Positions 53,520-64,000 of a stretch of 64,000 nucleotides of DNA are shown here, one piece after another. Both the position numbers and the translations under genes were made by a program. The number at the start of each line of letters is the position of its first letter. The stretch's first letter is position 1. This DNA is from Pegoplata infirma. Taxonomy: Eukaryota; Arthropoda; Insecta; Diptera; Anthomyiidae. The notes under the pieces were generated by a model. That model saw nothing but the letters and a program-made list of their open reading frames with translations, made no database searches and had not been told where the DNA came from. The stretch lies in contig OY992536.1 of assembly GCA_963921195.1 (NCBI GenBank), positions 321,797,038-321,861,037 on the forward strand, read 5' to 3'.

Positions 53520-53611
53520 GCCGCCGAGGATTGAACCCATCATCATCTGTAATACTTTGCTATTAACTGCTTGTAACGTACAATCACTCTAGACCGATAC
53601 GCCACGGAGGC
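53520..53611 (-). ncRNA. tRNA-like remnant with pairing acceptor ends
   Basis: Minus strand starts GCCTCCG and ends CGGCGGC; six of seven positions pair as an acceptor stem. GTGGCGTATCGG gives an A-box-like segment and GGGTTCAATCC a B box, with about 45 bases between. The T-stem does not form properly because the 3' side is short, so this is a decayed tRNA or tRNA-derived SINE head, not a functional tRNA. Confidence 0.5.
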
Positions 53612-53704
53612 TGTTAAGCAAGTATCAACTAAATCTGATTTTTTCAATTCGAGTGGTGTTGTTGCTGTAGTTTTTTTTGGTTTGAATGGGGAAATATTTT
53701 TTTA

Positions 53705-54068
53705 GCCGGGTAAAAATTTCCTGATATAATCATATATAAATTGATACAATCTTATATGAGTTAATATGCTTCCGTATAAATTTATATAAAATTATATCTA
53801 TCACCTTGTTACGGTTGATCCACTTTATATGGTTAGATATTGCTCCATATATGATTAGATTCGTATTTTGGTTTTGCTCATCATTTTATATAAAAATAGA
53901 TATTATAAGATCAATTTGATATAATTAGATTTGACCCAATTCCGGATCAAATTGTATCAATATTTATATTTTTGATGTAAAGTAATACAATTAGATATTA
54001 TTTGATACTACCATTTTACGAATTAAATTAGATCTATTTAGTAAAATTAGCATAATATTTTTACTAGG
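53705..54068. mobile_element. ACCCTAGTAAAAAT-type TIR element, small copy
   Basis: GGGTAAAAATTTCC at the left and TTTTTACTAGGGAGG at the right are weakly inverse. Interior is ATATAAATTGATACAATC-type sequence like 57887-58834. Confidence 0.45.
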
Positions 54069-54202
54069 GAGGGAAAAACTACACAAAGGACTGGTTAATT
54101 GTGTTCGACGTGGCTAAAAATTTAAATATAGACCAAAACAAACCATAATTTGCCGGCGATCGACGAAATTCAAAAAAAAAGTAATTTTTCATACCACCCT
54201 AA

Positions 54203-55295
54203 TGAGGATATTTAAAAAAGGACCAAAATGCGTGATTTGCTTCAGAATCAAATTTAATACTTTTTTTGGACTTCTTCCAAATGCCTTTGAAGAAAAAAAA
54301 AAATCAAATCATCAGCCTCGAACTAGAATAGTTCTCTAATCTAATATATATGTTGATTTTTTCTTTAACTTGTGATTTTCCCAAGTGTCTAAGCAAATTT
54401 TATTCTACTAGACCTACAAATTGTGTGGTACAAATTTGAGGTCAATCGGAAAAAATTAACATGTGGAGCCGAGCAATCAAAGATTTGGATTTTTGAAAAT
54501 AAAAAAAAATTAAATTAAATATGTCTTGTAATACATGGTATTTAAAAATGTGGATGCGCTGAATACTAATTTTAAAATCGGTCAAACGGTTTTCGAGATA
54601 TCGCTATCTGAAATTTGTCAAATCGACCGAATTCAGACATTTTTTGATATTCGTAATAAGAATGCCAAATCAATGTATCGCAAGATAATTTTGTTTTTTT
54701 TAAATTTTCAAAATTTTAAATGTTGGTGGAAATTTTCCACGGGTTAAAATGATCCGATTTGATTTTTTTTAAAGAAAAAATGGGGTAAAAAAGGCAAAAA
54801 ATATAATTATGTATCGCACGACAAATATTATTATTTTTAGTTTCTAAAAATTCAACATTTTTATCGCCATATCCGGGGCTGAGACATTCCCTAACAAAAG
54901 TGATTTTTATATGAACAGTGTCTAATTTGTGACAGGTTTTTTGGGTCTGGATGTCATGTGATCTATCATATACATATAACTTTTACTGCATAAAGCAGGA
55001 ATAAATACATTTTTATTTTGTTGTACCTTGTGTTATAAAAAATAAAAATCAACATTTTATCAAAATAATAAACAATTTTGGAGAATTTTTTTTTTTTGAA
55101 GTGCAATAAAATGTTGTAAAAGATGATGGAATTAAATACTTGTTACTATGTGTAGGATATTAAAACTATCGTCTAAGATCATAATAATCTCAATTTACAA
55201 GTGGGTTAAGTACTAATCTTGTAGTTCCTACACATAATCCAGTTTAGTAATTTTTTAAATCATACTTAAATTTCTTAAATATCCAAATAAACAAC
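54203..55295. other. AT-rich stretch, nothing firmly recognised
   Basis: 54540-54690 resembles the reverse complement of 44580-44690 (both have CGATATCTCGAAAA and CCGATTTTAAAA). No credible gene or RNA. Confidence 0.4.
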
Positions 55296-56618
55296 TTAAG
55301 GGGGTTATAAACGAAAATAACAGCCATAATATAAGCAATTTTTAAAGCTATAAAAAAAATACGCAATATTTTTCAATTGTTTTTTTTTTATTTAAAAGAT
55401 AAATTGTTGTAATATTTTTAAAATTTTATAACACAACATTTGGTCAAGTAAAATTGCCATGGTTGCCACTCAATTATAGAATATTTTTTTTAAATGACAA
55501 AATCGGCTGCAGTTGTTTAGCAAAAACAACTGACAAGGGAAGTCTACCTAGTGAAACCCGCGGATCTTTATGGAATTGGTTTTATTTTGTATATCAGAAA
55601 AAATAAAGGGACACGTGTTTTTTTATAGCGGCCCAAATTTATATTTAGGGGGTAAAAGGAGGGGGGAAGGCGCAGCCATTTTTCAGTTTTTTTCGTTTAT
55701 CTCCTATATTATGCAAAGAAACCTAGTCATGTTACATACCAAATGAAAGGTCTTTGTAAAACCTATCTACGTGTGCTAAGAACGTGTCCAAACATGCACA
55801 CATTTTTGTCATATTGAGTAAAATACCAAAATTTTAGGACATTTTTGTTAATTAGTCGAAAAATATTAACTTCTTTGGCCCGTTGTTAGCACCACGAGAT
55901 ATGTATTTTTAATACCTTTAATCTGATACTGCACATGCTTGTATTAATTTAGTTTAAATAGGCGTAAATCGTAAAAAACTGAAAAAGGTCAATTTCCTTC
56001 CATACAAATCGACCCCCCTAAAAATGAGTTTGGGCCGCTAAAAAAAAATAAGAGTCGAATTAATTTTCGTTCTTAACAAAATATCCAAGTTTCATGAAGA
56101 TCGGAGGGTGACACCAGGGAGACTTCCCTTGTGAGCCGTTTTTGATGACTTTTTTTTTTTCTTGATTTGTAGATTATTAAATTCTCCAGTTCATACCGTG
56201 GCCATTTTTTGATATTTTGACCTAATTATGTTTTAAATGAAAAAAGAAATGGAAATTTTTCCATTTTTTTAAAATTACATTAGCATAATTTCAACAAAAA
56301 TCAATATTTTTTAAAAATGGTCACGGTAAGTACTAGAGCCTTTAATAATCTACAAATAAAAAAAAATCATCAAAATCTGTTCAGTAGTTTTTGCTGCACA
56401 ACAGCTGATTTTGACATTTAAAAAAACATTCTGCAATTGAGTGGCAACCTGAAAATTCTATTTGACCTAATTTTATGTTAAAAAATTTTAAAAATATTAA
56501 AAGAGTTTATCTTTTAAATAAAAAAACATAATTAAAAAATATTTTGTATTTATTTTTTTATAGCTGTTTAAAAATTTGCTCACATTAAGGCTGTATTTTT
56601 CGTTTAAATCCCCCTTAA
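55296..56618. mobile_element. TTAAGGGGG foldback element, interrupted
   Basis: TTAAGGGGGTTATAAACGAA pairs with TTCGTTTAAATCCCCCTTAA. Arms continue through CACTCAATTATAGAATATT against its inverse near 56430, and CCGTGGCCATTTTTTG (56209) against AAAATGGTCACGG (56315). Interrupted by 55530-56135. Confidence 0.82.
55530..56135. mobile_element. ACAAGGGAAGTCTACC palindromic element
   Basis: CTGACAAGGGAAGTCTACC and GGGAGACTTCCCTTGTGAG ends. CGGATCTTTATGG is inverse to TGAAGATCGG-like sequence. GCGGCCCAAATTTATATT (55628) is inverse to GTTTGGGCCGC (56028). Confidence 0.82.
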
Positions 56619-57886
56619 AAGTAGCCACATTAAGAATTCCGAACACGTGTTTTCTTTTCATCTTTACTTGACTTTGAGAAAAATTTAAAATCTCTTACCA
56701 AAGCAAAAAAAAAAATAATAATAATGTGCGTAAGATTTATGAAAAGAGATACAAAAATCTTGAAAATCTACTATCAAGGGTGTTGAGTAAAGTAAGGTCA
56801 GTTATAAACATAATTCAATCACTATGTAAACAAAACGTTTTTATTTTTTTATTTGAAAAAAAAATACAAAAATTGTTTAATATTTTTTTTATAACAACAA
56901 CCTACTAGCGTGATTCTAAAGTGTCGTTGGCCTCTACCAAATCTACTAACAATAACAGTTTTTTATTTTTTATTTTTGAGAAAAAAGTATCAGTTCAACA
57001 ATTCGTCTTAATGAGTTTATATAGCGAAAAAAAAAATCTTTTAAATATTTACCTAATAATTTTTTAAACATACATTTTTAACATTTTTTTTTATTTTATA
57101 AGTACCTACAAACATACATCAAATATATTTGTATTTTTATCTACATGTAGGTTTTCTAATTTTGTTACTTTTTTTGTTATTAAATTTTTTTTTGTTAATA
57201 ATTTTATTTTTTTGTTGTTAAATCAATACTTAGTCAATGGAAATCATTGAATTTAGTGACATGGCAATAATTTTCTTTAACTCAAAGATGGCGTCTTACA
57301 ATTACTATTTTGTCTAAATATATATATTTTTTTTTTCATTTAATGTAAAAAAAATATAATTTTTCAAATTACGCAAATCATATACATATTTAACTAAAAT
57401 AACATTTTTAAATTTTAAATGACTAGACATTAAATATTATTTAGTGTTTTTTTAAAAGTTTAAATTATTAAAAACATTTTCATGTCAAATGTTAAAAAAC
57501 AAAAAGTTTTTGAAAAATCATGCTAGTAAAGGTTTAGATAGATGTTGTAATATTTTTGTATAAAAACAATAAACAATATTGTTTATAGATACAAATTTAT
57601 TTATTTAACCCATATGGTATTAATGAAAAAAATCTTAAGAATTAACCCATTCAGAGTAAACATTTACAAAAATTCTGAAAAATTTTTTGGAAAAAAAAAA
57701 TCTCAGATTTTAAGACATTTTGAGATAACTTTGAGGTTCAGAGAGCTTTTTTTGTACATAAATTTTCAGATTCTTAAATTTTTAAAAATATTTTATTTTT
57801 AATATTTTTTTTATAAACAAATTATCAGTTTCTCATTAAAAAAAAGCAAAGATTTTGAGACATTAATGTCACAGAAAATTTACCAT
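56619..57886. other. AT-rich stretch with degenerate repeats
   Basis: Homopolymer-rich. From about 57680 the sequence shows degenerate TCTCAGATTTTAAGAC units of the 35-bp minisatellite. No gene. Confidence 0.4.
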
Positions 57887-58834
57887 ACCCTAGTAAAAAT
57901 GTATAAATTGATACAAATATATAATTTTATACTTGTTTAGATCTCATTATATTTAATTATATAAAAAACACCGCTCTACAAATCTGAGGTTTGTCGCTGC
58001 GTTTTGAGTAAAACCAATAAAAGTATATAGGTTTTGGTTTCCCGATTCCATAACGGTCACTCAAATTTTTCTATCACGTCACAATTTTGAGAAAATCGCG
58101 GTTAAAGTGTCAAAAAAGGCCCATTTTGACCATTTTTGAGCGCCTATAAAATAAGATCCTGACATGCGAATGACTTGATATCAAGCTCATTCGAAAGTGC
58201 GTAATTTTCTCTTTAAGACAAAATCAAATTTTCTTAGAATTTAATTTTTTATAATGGTGAAAAAATCATTAGCCACAAGTGCTTTAAATCTAATATTTAC
58301 GTGTGTATTTGTATGAAAATTTGTTAAAAAACACTGTGTAAATAAAATAAATGTTTAAAAAACAGAAGGTTTTTTGTTAATGATTTTTTTGCCATTTTAG
58401 AAAATTAAATTCCAAGAACATTTTATCTTGTCTTATTGAGAAAATCACATTCTTATATTATAAGCTTTCAAAAAGGGTCCAAAATTGCCTTTTTCGGCCC
58501 TTTAACCGCGAATAACTCAAAATTCTGATGTGATAGACATATTTGGGTAGCAGATTTGAAATCAGCGCAACAAACACTACCTTAATCACTTACCAGACTC
58601 CAATACGCATTTTCATGTTGAGCTGTGAAATCAATCAGATAAGACCAAATTTCGTATCAAATTATATAAAATTTGATATAACCCCAGATAAAATTTTATA
58701 AAATTTAATACGAATTTTGGTCTTATCTGAGTATTTTTTTATATAATTTTATGTAATTAGATATTTTTATGTAAAATTAGATACATTTGTATCAATTTAT
58801 ACATGAATATATACAAAATCATTTTTACTAGGGT
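57887..58834. mobile_element. ACCCTAGTAAAAATG TIR element with nested foldback
   Basis: ACCCTAGTAAAAATG is exactly inverse to CATTTTTACTAGGGT. Subterminal TATAAATTGATACAAATATA pairs with TTGTATCAATTTATAC-like sequence. A foldback at 57975-58620 lies inside. Confidence 0.8.
57975..58620. repeat. Long imperfect inverted repeat, centre near 58310
   Basis: CTATCACGTCACAATTTTGAG and TCGCGGTTAAAG at the left are inverse to CTTTAACCGCGAATAACTC and CAAAATTCTGATGTGATAG at the right. CTTAGAATTTAATTTTTTA pairs with AAATTAAATTCCAAGAA-like sequence. Confidence 0.75.
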
Positions 58835-59330
58835 ACTTTGAAATCAACTTTTTTTTCAAAAAATTAACAATTCTGGTACATTTTTTCTGTAGAACAATTC
58901 TTAAATTTTAAAAAAACTTTTTTAAAGGAAGGTTCCAGATTCTGAGACATATTTTCTTAAAAAAGTTTCAAGATATTGAAAATTTCCAATTCTGTTACAT
59001 TTTTTCTTAAAAACAATTCTTAGATTTTAAAAAACTTTTTTTTAAAGAAAAGTTCCAGATTCTGAATCATTTTTTCTTAAAAAAGTTTCAAGATTTTGAG
59101 ATATTTTTATTTTATACAAAATATATCAGATTTTTGAAAGATTTTTGTTACAGAAAATCATTTTTCATTTTCTAAAAAAAATCTCGGACTCTGATACATT
59201 TTTTAAAGAACAATTTTCAAATTCTGAGAAATTCTTTAAATAGAAAAACTTCATATTCAGTTACATTTTTTGTTCAAAAAATAATTTCAGATTCTAAACA
59301 TTTTCCTGTTCTGATTAATTTTTATTAAAC
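58835..59330. repeat. Degenerate TTCCAGATTCTGAGAC minisatellite
   Basis: Units such as TTCCAGATTCTGAGACAT followed by TTTTTCTTAAAAAAGTTTC recur several times. A diverged relative of the 37340 and 47054 arrays. Confidence 0.6.
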
Positions 59331-59334
59331 AATA

Positions 59335-59500
59335 AAAATTGTTTTATTCGACCTTTAAAATATTATATTTTGAGGATGTTTATTCTGGCTCGAGGTCATT
59401 ATTTTCTTTACTAATTAAAATTCCTTTTTGTTTTAAATTTATTTATGTTGGTCATTTTTGCAAAACTAAATCGACACGTGTTTCGGAATTTGTCAGATTC
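59335..59500 (+). repeat. TTCTGGCTCGAGGTC repeat copy
   Basis: TTGAGGATGTTTATTCTGGC and TCGAGGTCATTATTTTC, then GTGTTTCGGAATTTGTCAG, match 35343-35440 and, inverted, 35530-35600. The open frame spanning it is not credible. Confidence 0.65.
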
Positions 59501-60464
59501 CATTGTCAAGATTATTTAGCAAAAATAGAAACGATTTACTACAAAGTAGTAAACGAGTCTAATGACAAATCGTTTGTGCACAAACTAAAATATTAGTACA
59601 TATTCGACTTTAGCCACAATGGGAATTAGAAAATTTTTTTCAATTTTTCTGTTTTCTTATATACATCTTTCTGAATTTGTTTGAATGTTTTTAATTGCTA
59701 GAATGTCTTAGAATCGATCAGTGAAATATATATGGAGCATTCTATGTTAAATTGGACATTTTGACATCTTTCGTGGTAAATTTTCAGATTTTTTTGATGA
59801 GCCGTTCAAAAGATATCGAATTTAAAACTTGATAATTTGTTCCATTACTCAAACTTCTTTTACTCATAACGTCTTCAATAATGGTCCAAATTTAATAATT
59901 TTTTTTTTAAGTTTTTGTTTTTTACGTACTTTTAAAAATAATCTTAAAAACATTTTTATAAGTGATCTAGAATGCGATTTGTTTTTTTTTTTAATTAAAA
60001 TCTCATTTTGAAAATGTGCGTACTCTTTGATTTTCTTTAAATTTTTTGTGGAAACTTATATCGATTCTAAAAATTTTTTGCCCAGTAGGATCGTGGGATA
60101 ACGGTTATTACTATTTTTTAAAATTTTTTGAAAAAATTTTATTGTAATTTTCCAATCTTAAAATTATTTCTACTTCTCCAATGGTGAGTCGTAGAGGGGT
60201 CATTTCGAAGACCGACCCCCATTAATTTTTACGTCTAAACATTTCTTCGAAACAAACTAATACCCTATCTCCAATTTCTAAGGGGGCTCCCACACAAAAT
60301 TAATTTTTTTTTTTAATTTGTTCCAACCGCTCTAACTGCCCTAAGAGTGCCCTTAGAGCAATCAAATGTATGACCGACCCACAATATATTTTTAGTCCAA
60401 ACATTTTCTCTGAACAGCACTTTTTTGTAAATTTGTTTTATTTAATTAGCTTCTACCGGTCCAA

Positions 60465-60690
60465 TGGACAAAAAAATAAGTAAAGCTAAAAAATTAATTA
60501 AACAATTAATTATATTAATTAAATAGTTAATTAATATTAAATTAAAAAATAATTAAAATGTTAATTAAAATAAAGTTAAACATTTAATCAAACAATTGAT
60601 TATATTAATTAAAAATTTAATTTATATTAAATAAAAAAATCAAATTTTAATTAAAATAAAATATACGATATTATTTTCTGGTGTGTTAAA
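60465..60690. mobile_element. Copy related to the CACAGAAAAA element interior
   Basis: AATTAATTAAACAATTAATT and TATATTAATTAAATA modules and TACGATATTATTTTCTGG match 51541-51750. The left TIR is degenerate. Confidence 0.6.
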
Positions 60691-60856
60691 AAAAAATTTT
60701 TGAATTAAGAAAATTTTGTGGGTCAGTAAAAATTTGACTGCTTTAGCGGTTGAAGCAAATTTTAAAAAATTACATTTGTTTGGGAGCCCCCTTTGAAATT
60801 GGAGATAGAATATTATTTTTTTTCTTAAAAAATGTAAAAATTAATGGGGGTCGGTC

Positions 60857-61035
60857 AGGTAGGTTGGGTTAGGGGTGGTGGAGCCTAAAGTTCAGACTTC
60901 TCGCATAGACCGGCTGTTCCATAGCGATACCACCTTTTCCTTCAGCGACAAGGATAAAACGCGTTAGTCCATGTTGCGAACAGTTTTTGTTGCGTAAGGT
61001 CCGTAGTCGCGATATCATCCAGATTCTCAATTTAT
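60857..61035 (-). mobile_element. LINE-like 3' end fragment with 9-bp target duplication
   Basis: Reads on the minus strand toward CTCCACCACCCCTAACCC and AACCTACCT, an AACCTAACC-type 3' terminus. GGGTCGGTC is repeated on both sides (60848-60856, 61036-61044), and the host family B sequence is continuous without it. About 180 bp, no coding frame. Consistent with a heavily 5'-truncated non-LTR insertion; it could also be a LINE-mobilised SINE. Confidence 0.6.
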
Positions 61036-61326
61036 GGGTCGGTCTGACTATAAAAAAAAAATTACATTTTGTAATTTATTTTCCTTTGAAATTGGAGGTA
61101 GAGGGTTAGTTTGTTCTGGAAAAATGTTTAAGTGTAAAAAATTATGGGTGTCGGTCTTGCTATTGACCCCTCTACAAAGCACCATTGGAGCAGTAGACCT
61201 GATTTAAAGATAGGAAAATTGCAATTAAATTTCTTTAAATTTTTTTTTAAAAAAATAGTAAAAATCGTCATCCCACGACCCTACTAGAAAAAATATTTGT
61301 AGAATCGTTAGAAGTTTTCCACAAAA

Positions 61327-62086
61327 CGGACGGATCGAAGATGGAGATGGGTACGGGTTCGGGGGTATACTCTGAATGCCTCGAAATCAGGGCCTCAGTA
61401 AGGCTCCCGGACAAGTGTAGTGTTTTCCAGGCCGAGGTTTTTGCAATTGACAAAGCCGCGCAGATGATTATGACAAAGGACCTAAGTCCTTGCGCCATCA
61501 ACATTTTTGTGGACAGTCTTGCAGCTCTGAAGGCCTTAGGGTCACACACTGTAAAATCGAGAATTGTAAGTAATTGTATACAATCCCTTCATCGAATCAG
61601 TCAGCACACAGTCAAACTAATCTGGGTCCCTGGACATAGTGGGCTCGATGGTAACGAATTATCTGATGAGTGTGCAAGAGGTCGCTCCGAGTCGGTGGGG
61701 GAACGTGTCGAACCTAATATCTCGGTTCCCATAGTGGAGTTGATGAACGAAATTGATTGGCCACTGCCAAATCCTAAGAGGACAGAAAGTCTTCTTACCT
61801 TTGGCAAACGGACGGTTAGCCTATTAGTAGAAGTACTGACAGGACACTGAATAATCGGCCAAATGGCCGTTCGTATGGGAATTTCTGACAGGGACTTTTG
61901 CAGAAGTTGTGGAGAGGTGGAGGAGGAGGAGTCAGTGAGGCACTTGTTGTGTGAATGTCCGGGTCTGATGAAACGTCGTCTTAAGTATTTGGGGCAACGA
62001 TTTTTTGATGACTTAGATTGCCTAAACAGTGTCCCAATGACGTCTCTAGCAGAATACCTTAGGGAATCCGGGTGGTTTGAGAAGTA
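61327..62086 (+). pseudogene. LINE ORF2 C-terminus: RNase H domain plus CCHC-like region, one nonsense codon
   Basis: About 250 codons in one frame. The RNase H domain shows TDGSK at its very start, FQAEVFAID, FVDSLAALKAL and WVPGHSGLDGNELSDECAR, supplying the D-E-D-D catalytic residues and the conserved histidine. Downstream MAVRMGISDRDFCRSC and VRHLLCECP form the Cys/His-rich C-terminal region typical of non-LTR elements. A single in-frame TGA (61848-61850, after LTGH) separates the two; the frame is the same on both sides. All upstream endonuclease and RT sequence is missing. RNase H places it with RNase H-bearing LINE groups such as I or Loa; the exact clade is not certain. Confidence 0.85.
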
Positions 62087-62200
62087 GAATTTTGTATATC
62101 AGGGGAGTAGGGAGACAACTTTTGGGGAATCACAATGGGCCTTATGGCCTCCGAGTGAATTCGCCAAATTGGCGGATGCCCATCCAACCTAACCTAACCT
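61327..62200 (+). mobile_element. 5'-truncated LINE 3' end
   Basis: Starts abruptly inside an RNase H coding sequence, runs through a C-terminal zinc-finger-like domain and a roughly 110-bp 3' UTR, and ends CCAACCTAACCTAACCT. TTTTCCACAAAA before it and TTTTCACAAAA after it are a probable target duplication within the family B host. An abrupt 5' end, a simple-repeat 3' end and a target duplication are the marks of target-primed reverse transcription. Confidence 0.82.
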
Positions 62201-62401
62201 TTTCACAAAAAAAATTCAAAAAAATCAAAGAGTAGTACATACATTTTCAAAAATGAGATTTAAATTTTAAAACTTAAAAATCGCATGCTATAAGTTATAG
62301 TCTATAACACATTCAAGAATTTTTTAGTAACTTTTTTTTAAAGTAAGTAACAAAAAGTAATCGCTTCGTTTTACAAAAAAAAGTGCTTTGGCAGTACACT
62401 A

Positions 62402-62763
62402 CACAGAAAATAAAATCATCAAATTAAGTTAAGTAATTTTATTTCAAAATTATTTTATCATGTCAACAAATAATTTTTGTGTTTGTTGAATTTCTTTGTT
62501 GAAAACAAAAATAAAATTGTTTACTTTTGTCAGATCAACAAATTGTGTTTGTGTTTGTTGAATTTCTTTGTTGAAAAAAAATTTAAGATTTTGTAGGTTT
62601 GTCAATACAAATAATAATTTTAGGGAACTATTACAATCTCATTTATCAATTCTTTTTTCAACAATCCAAATTTACAAACGTTTGTTGATATTACAAATTT
62701 CTGTATAGGAGCACTATCAGTGAAAAAAAATAATTGTATTCAACAATTCGTTTTTTTTCTGTG
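62402..62763. mobile_element. CACAGAAAAT MITE, TA target duplication
   Basis: CACAGAAAATAAAATC and TTTTTTTTCTGTG ends with TA on both sides (62400-62401, 62764-62765). Interior of TTTGTTGAATTTCTTTGTTG modules. Family also at 4301, 10118 and 50590. Confidence 0.82.
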
Positions 62764-62765
62764 TA

Positions 62766-63535
62766 TTTTTTGTACCGCTGGCACTCTCTGCGTGGTTAGC
62801 TTTATTATGAAGCACAAAAATATACAGTAAACTCATTATTTTCTTATATCGACTTACGCTATTATCTCTCATTGCCATAGATATATTTCTATTATTTCCC
62901 ATTTTAAAAATATTTTTGTAAATATTTACAAATTTTGATAAGAATTCAATAACAACATTGTTTATTTTTTTTTTGACTTGCCAAACAACATGCAACAACA
63001 ATTACTGTTGCTACTGTTTTTGCATGAATATAAAAAAAAAAATGTTGTCCAAATTGAGATTGATGAAATGTGTGTTACCTTTACACTCACATTAAGTATC
63101 ATTGACTGGTTATTTTGTTGCAAATGAATGAGTAAGTGCCACAAAGCTGTAGTTTAATGCTGGTAACTATCATTACCAATTTTGCTAAATTTTTACGCGC
63201 ACCGTTGAGATTATTGCTACATGCAAATTGACGTATGAAGCCGGTTGTTTGAAGTCCAAAAATAATTCAAACACTCATAAGCCGAAAAAAGAGCTTTAAG
63301 AAGTTGGAAAAACAAAGCTTTATTATAAAAACCAAACATGTGGCCAAGATAGAGAGACTCATATTGAGTTTCTTAGAAAAAATCTGAAAAAAATGTAATT
63401 TAACAATAAATATATGACATTTTATGTAGTCAGCCATCCAGCTAAATCATTCCATCATTCACCACAGCTCATACTTATGCCACTCATATTCATTCTCTAA
63501 AGGAGATTGTAATAGAATTCAAAATATATTGTGGG
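62766..63535. other. AT-rich stretch without recognised gene
   Basis: Less repetitive than its surroundings. No TIR pair or domain; the two short minus-strand frames here are unsupported. Confidence 0.4.
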
Positions 63536-63537
63536 TA

Positions 63538-64000
63538 CACGTAGAAAAATTAACCATCCAATGTAAGTTGAATGTTAATTAAACGTTCTATTTTTTTTTT
63601 TTGATAAAAAAAAGCTTTTTAAATTTCCTTAAATTGGTTGGTAGTTGTTTTTACTATATATGTCAGTTGTTTAAACTGCATTTGTCAGTTGCTTGATTTA
63701 TATATCAGTGGTTTTTTAACAGTTTAAAATAATATCTGCTCGATCTTACTGAAAACTCAGTTGACCACACAAAACTGCATTTTTAGTACACTTACGTTTG
63801 TATCAAATCCGGTTGCTACATCCGTAAATATGCTAACCTCATTTTCGAAGTTATTGTAACCGGTCATGCGGTTGTCACAACCTCAGTACGGCTATGGCAA
63901 TCGCAATACGGTTGTGACAACCGAAATGTAGTTGTAAAAACCGAATGACCGGTTGGACCAACCTCAAAAATGATGTTAATTCTGACAACTGCATTTGTTA
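63538..64000. mobile_element. Possible TIR element with GGTTGTGACAACC satellite, cut by window end
   Basis: TACACGTAGAAAAATTAACC resembles a left TIR after TA. From about 63790 the sequence is repeated ACCGGTCATGCGGTTGTCAC-type palindromic modules, as in the interiors of the CACAGAAAA elements. The right end lies outside the window. Confidence 0.45.

Larger units (their letters stand above)
51819..54202. mobile_element. TAAGGGTGG foldback element, interrupted
   Basis: TAAGGGTGGAACAAATTATG and CATACCACCCTAA are inverse ends. Arms match through TTTCGTCGATCGC, TTCGTTTTGGTCTA, GGTTAAAGTTT, and TGATACATATCCACAAAAAA against TTTTTTGTGGATATGTATCA. Centre near 52628. Interrupted by a DINE (52026-52375), two tRNA-derived pieces and a TIR element (53705-54068). 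One arm of the same family is at 42837. Confidence 0.82.
59727..62360. mobile_element. Family B foldback copy, expanded by insertions
   Basis: Starts TATGGAGCATTCTATG, continues colinear with 25011 (GCCCAGTAGGATCGTGGG, CGCTCTAACTGCCC), then the mirror arm (GCCCCCTTTGAAATTGGAG, ATGAGATTTAAATTTTAAAA) to about 62360. Interrupted by 60465-60690, 60857-61035 and 61327-62200. The far end is missing. Confidence 0.78.

Noticed and set aside
59339..59596. 85-codon frame
   Set aside because: It begins in a dispersed TTCTGGCTCGAGGTC repeat also found at 35343 and 35560 and shows no domain.
61268..61807. Minus-strand frames of 93 and 68 codons
   Set aside because: Shadows of the plus-strand LINE RNase H coding region.

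Overview
The window looks like strongly AT-rich, repeat-saturated non-coding DNA from a higher fly (Diptera, most likely a large-genome calyptrate such as a blow fly, flesh fly or house fly). The reasons are many elements resembling the Drosophila INE-1/DINE-1 (DNAREP1) Helitron-like repeats (TATACCCTCC ends, GTATATATAT, GTCCGTCCGTCTGTC blocks), a Penelope-like retroelement, a 5'-truncated LINE with an AACCTAACCT tail, and dozens of MITE and foldback elements. The species is an inference; the repeats themselves are seen directly. I found no complete host protein-coding gene and no rRNA, canonical tRNA or CRISPR array.

Layout. 0-10 kb: DINE-like copies, then a 2.4 kb foldback (3779-6139) holding a TA-duplicating MITE with three tandem tRNA-like pol III units and a hAT-like element; then a TTCGGCC-satellite hAT-like element and a large CACTCAAAA MITE. 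9.8-15.3 kb: an old foldback host broken up by a DINE, a minus-strand Penelope-like element (reverse transcriptase and GIY-YIG endonuclease), and a TTA-duplicating foldback. The Penelope is itself split by a 1.29 kb TIR element carrying a 247-bp tandem duplication of a decayed intron-containing gene fragment. 15.3-27.2 kb: hAT-like MITEs, foldbacks and a nested 23-27 kb inverted-repeat complex. 27.2-28.8 kb: the most gene-like stretch, with a 227-bp tandem duplication, a TATA box and an A-rich leader ending ATG|GTGAGT. This is a candidate host promoter and first exon whose intron could fill much of the rest of the window. 28.8-48 kb: AT-rich sequence with MITEs and foldbacks, a 4.0 kb CACTGTGCAACA element with three nested elements, and a 2.4 kb hAT-like element filled with a 35-bp palindromic minisatellite. 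48-64 kb: further hAT-like and foldback elements, two tRNA-derived fragments, and near 61-62 kb two LINE 3' ends in a foldback host.

The main value of the window is the set of exact insertion boundaries. Several 8-bp target duplications (hAT-like), TA duplications (Tc1/mariner-like) and TTA duplications can be read, and in places another repeat copy or a restored reading frame gives the empty site. Element names are descriptive; superfamily assignments rest on TIR and target-duplication logic only.
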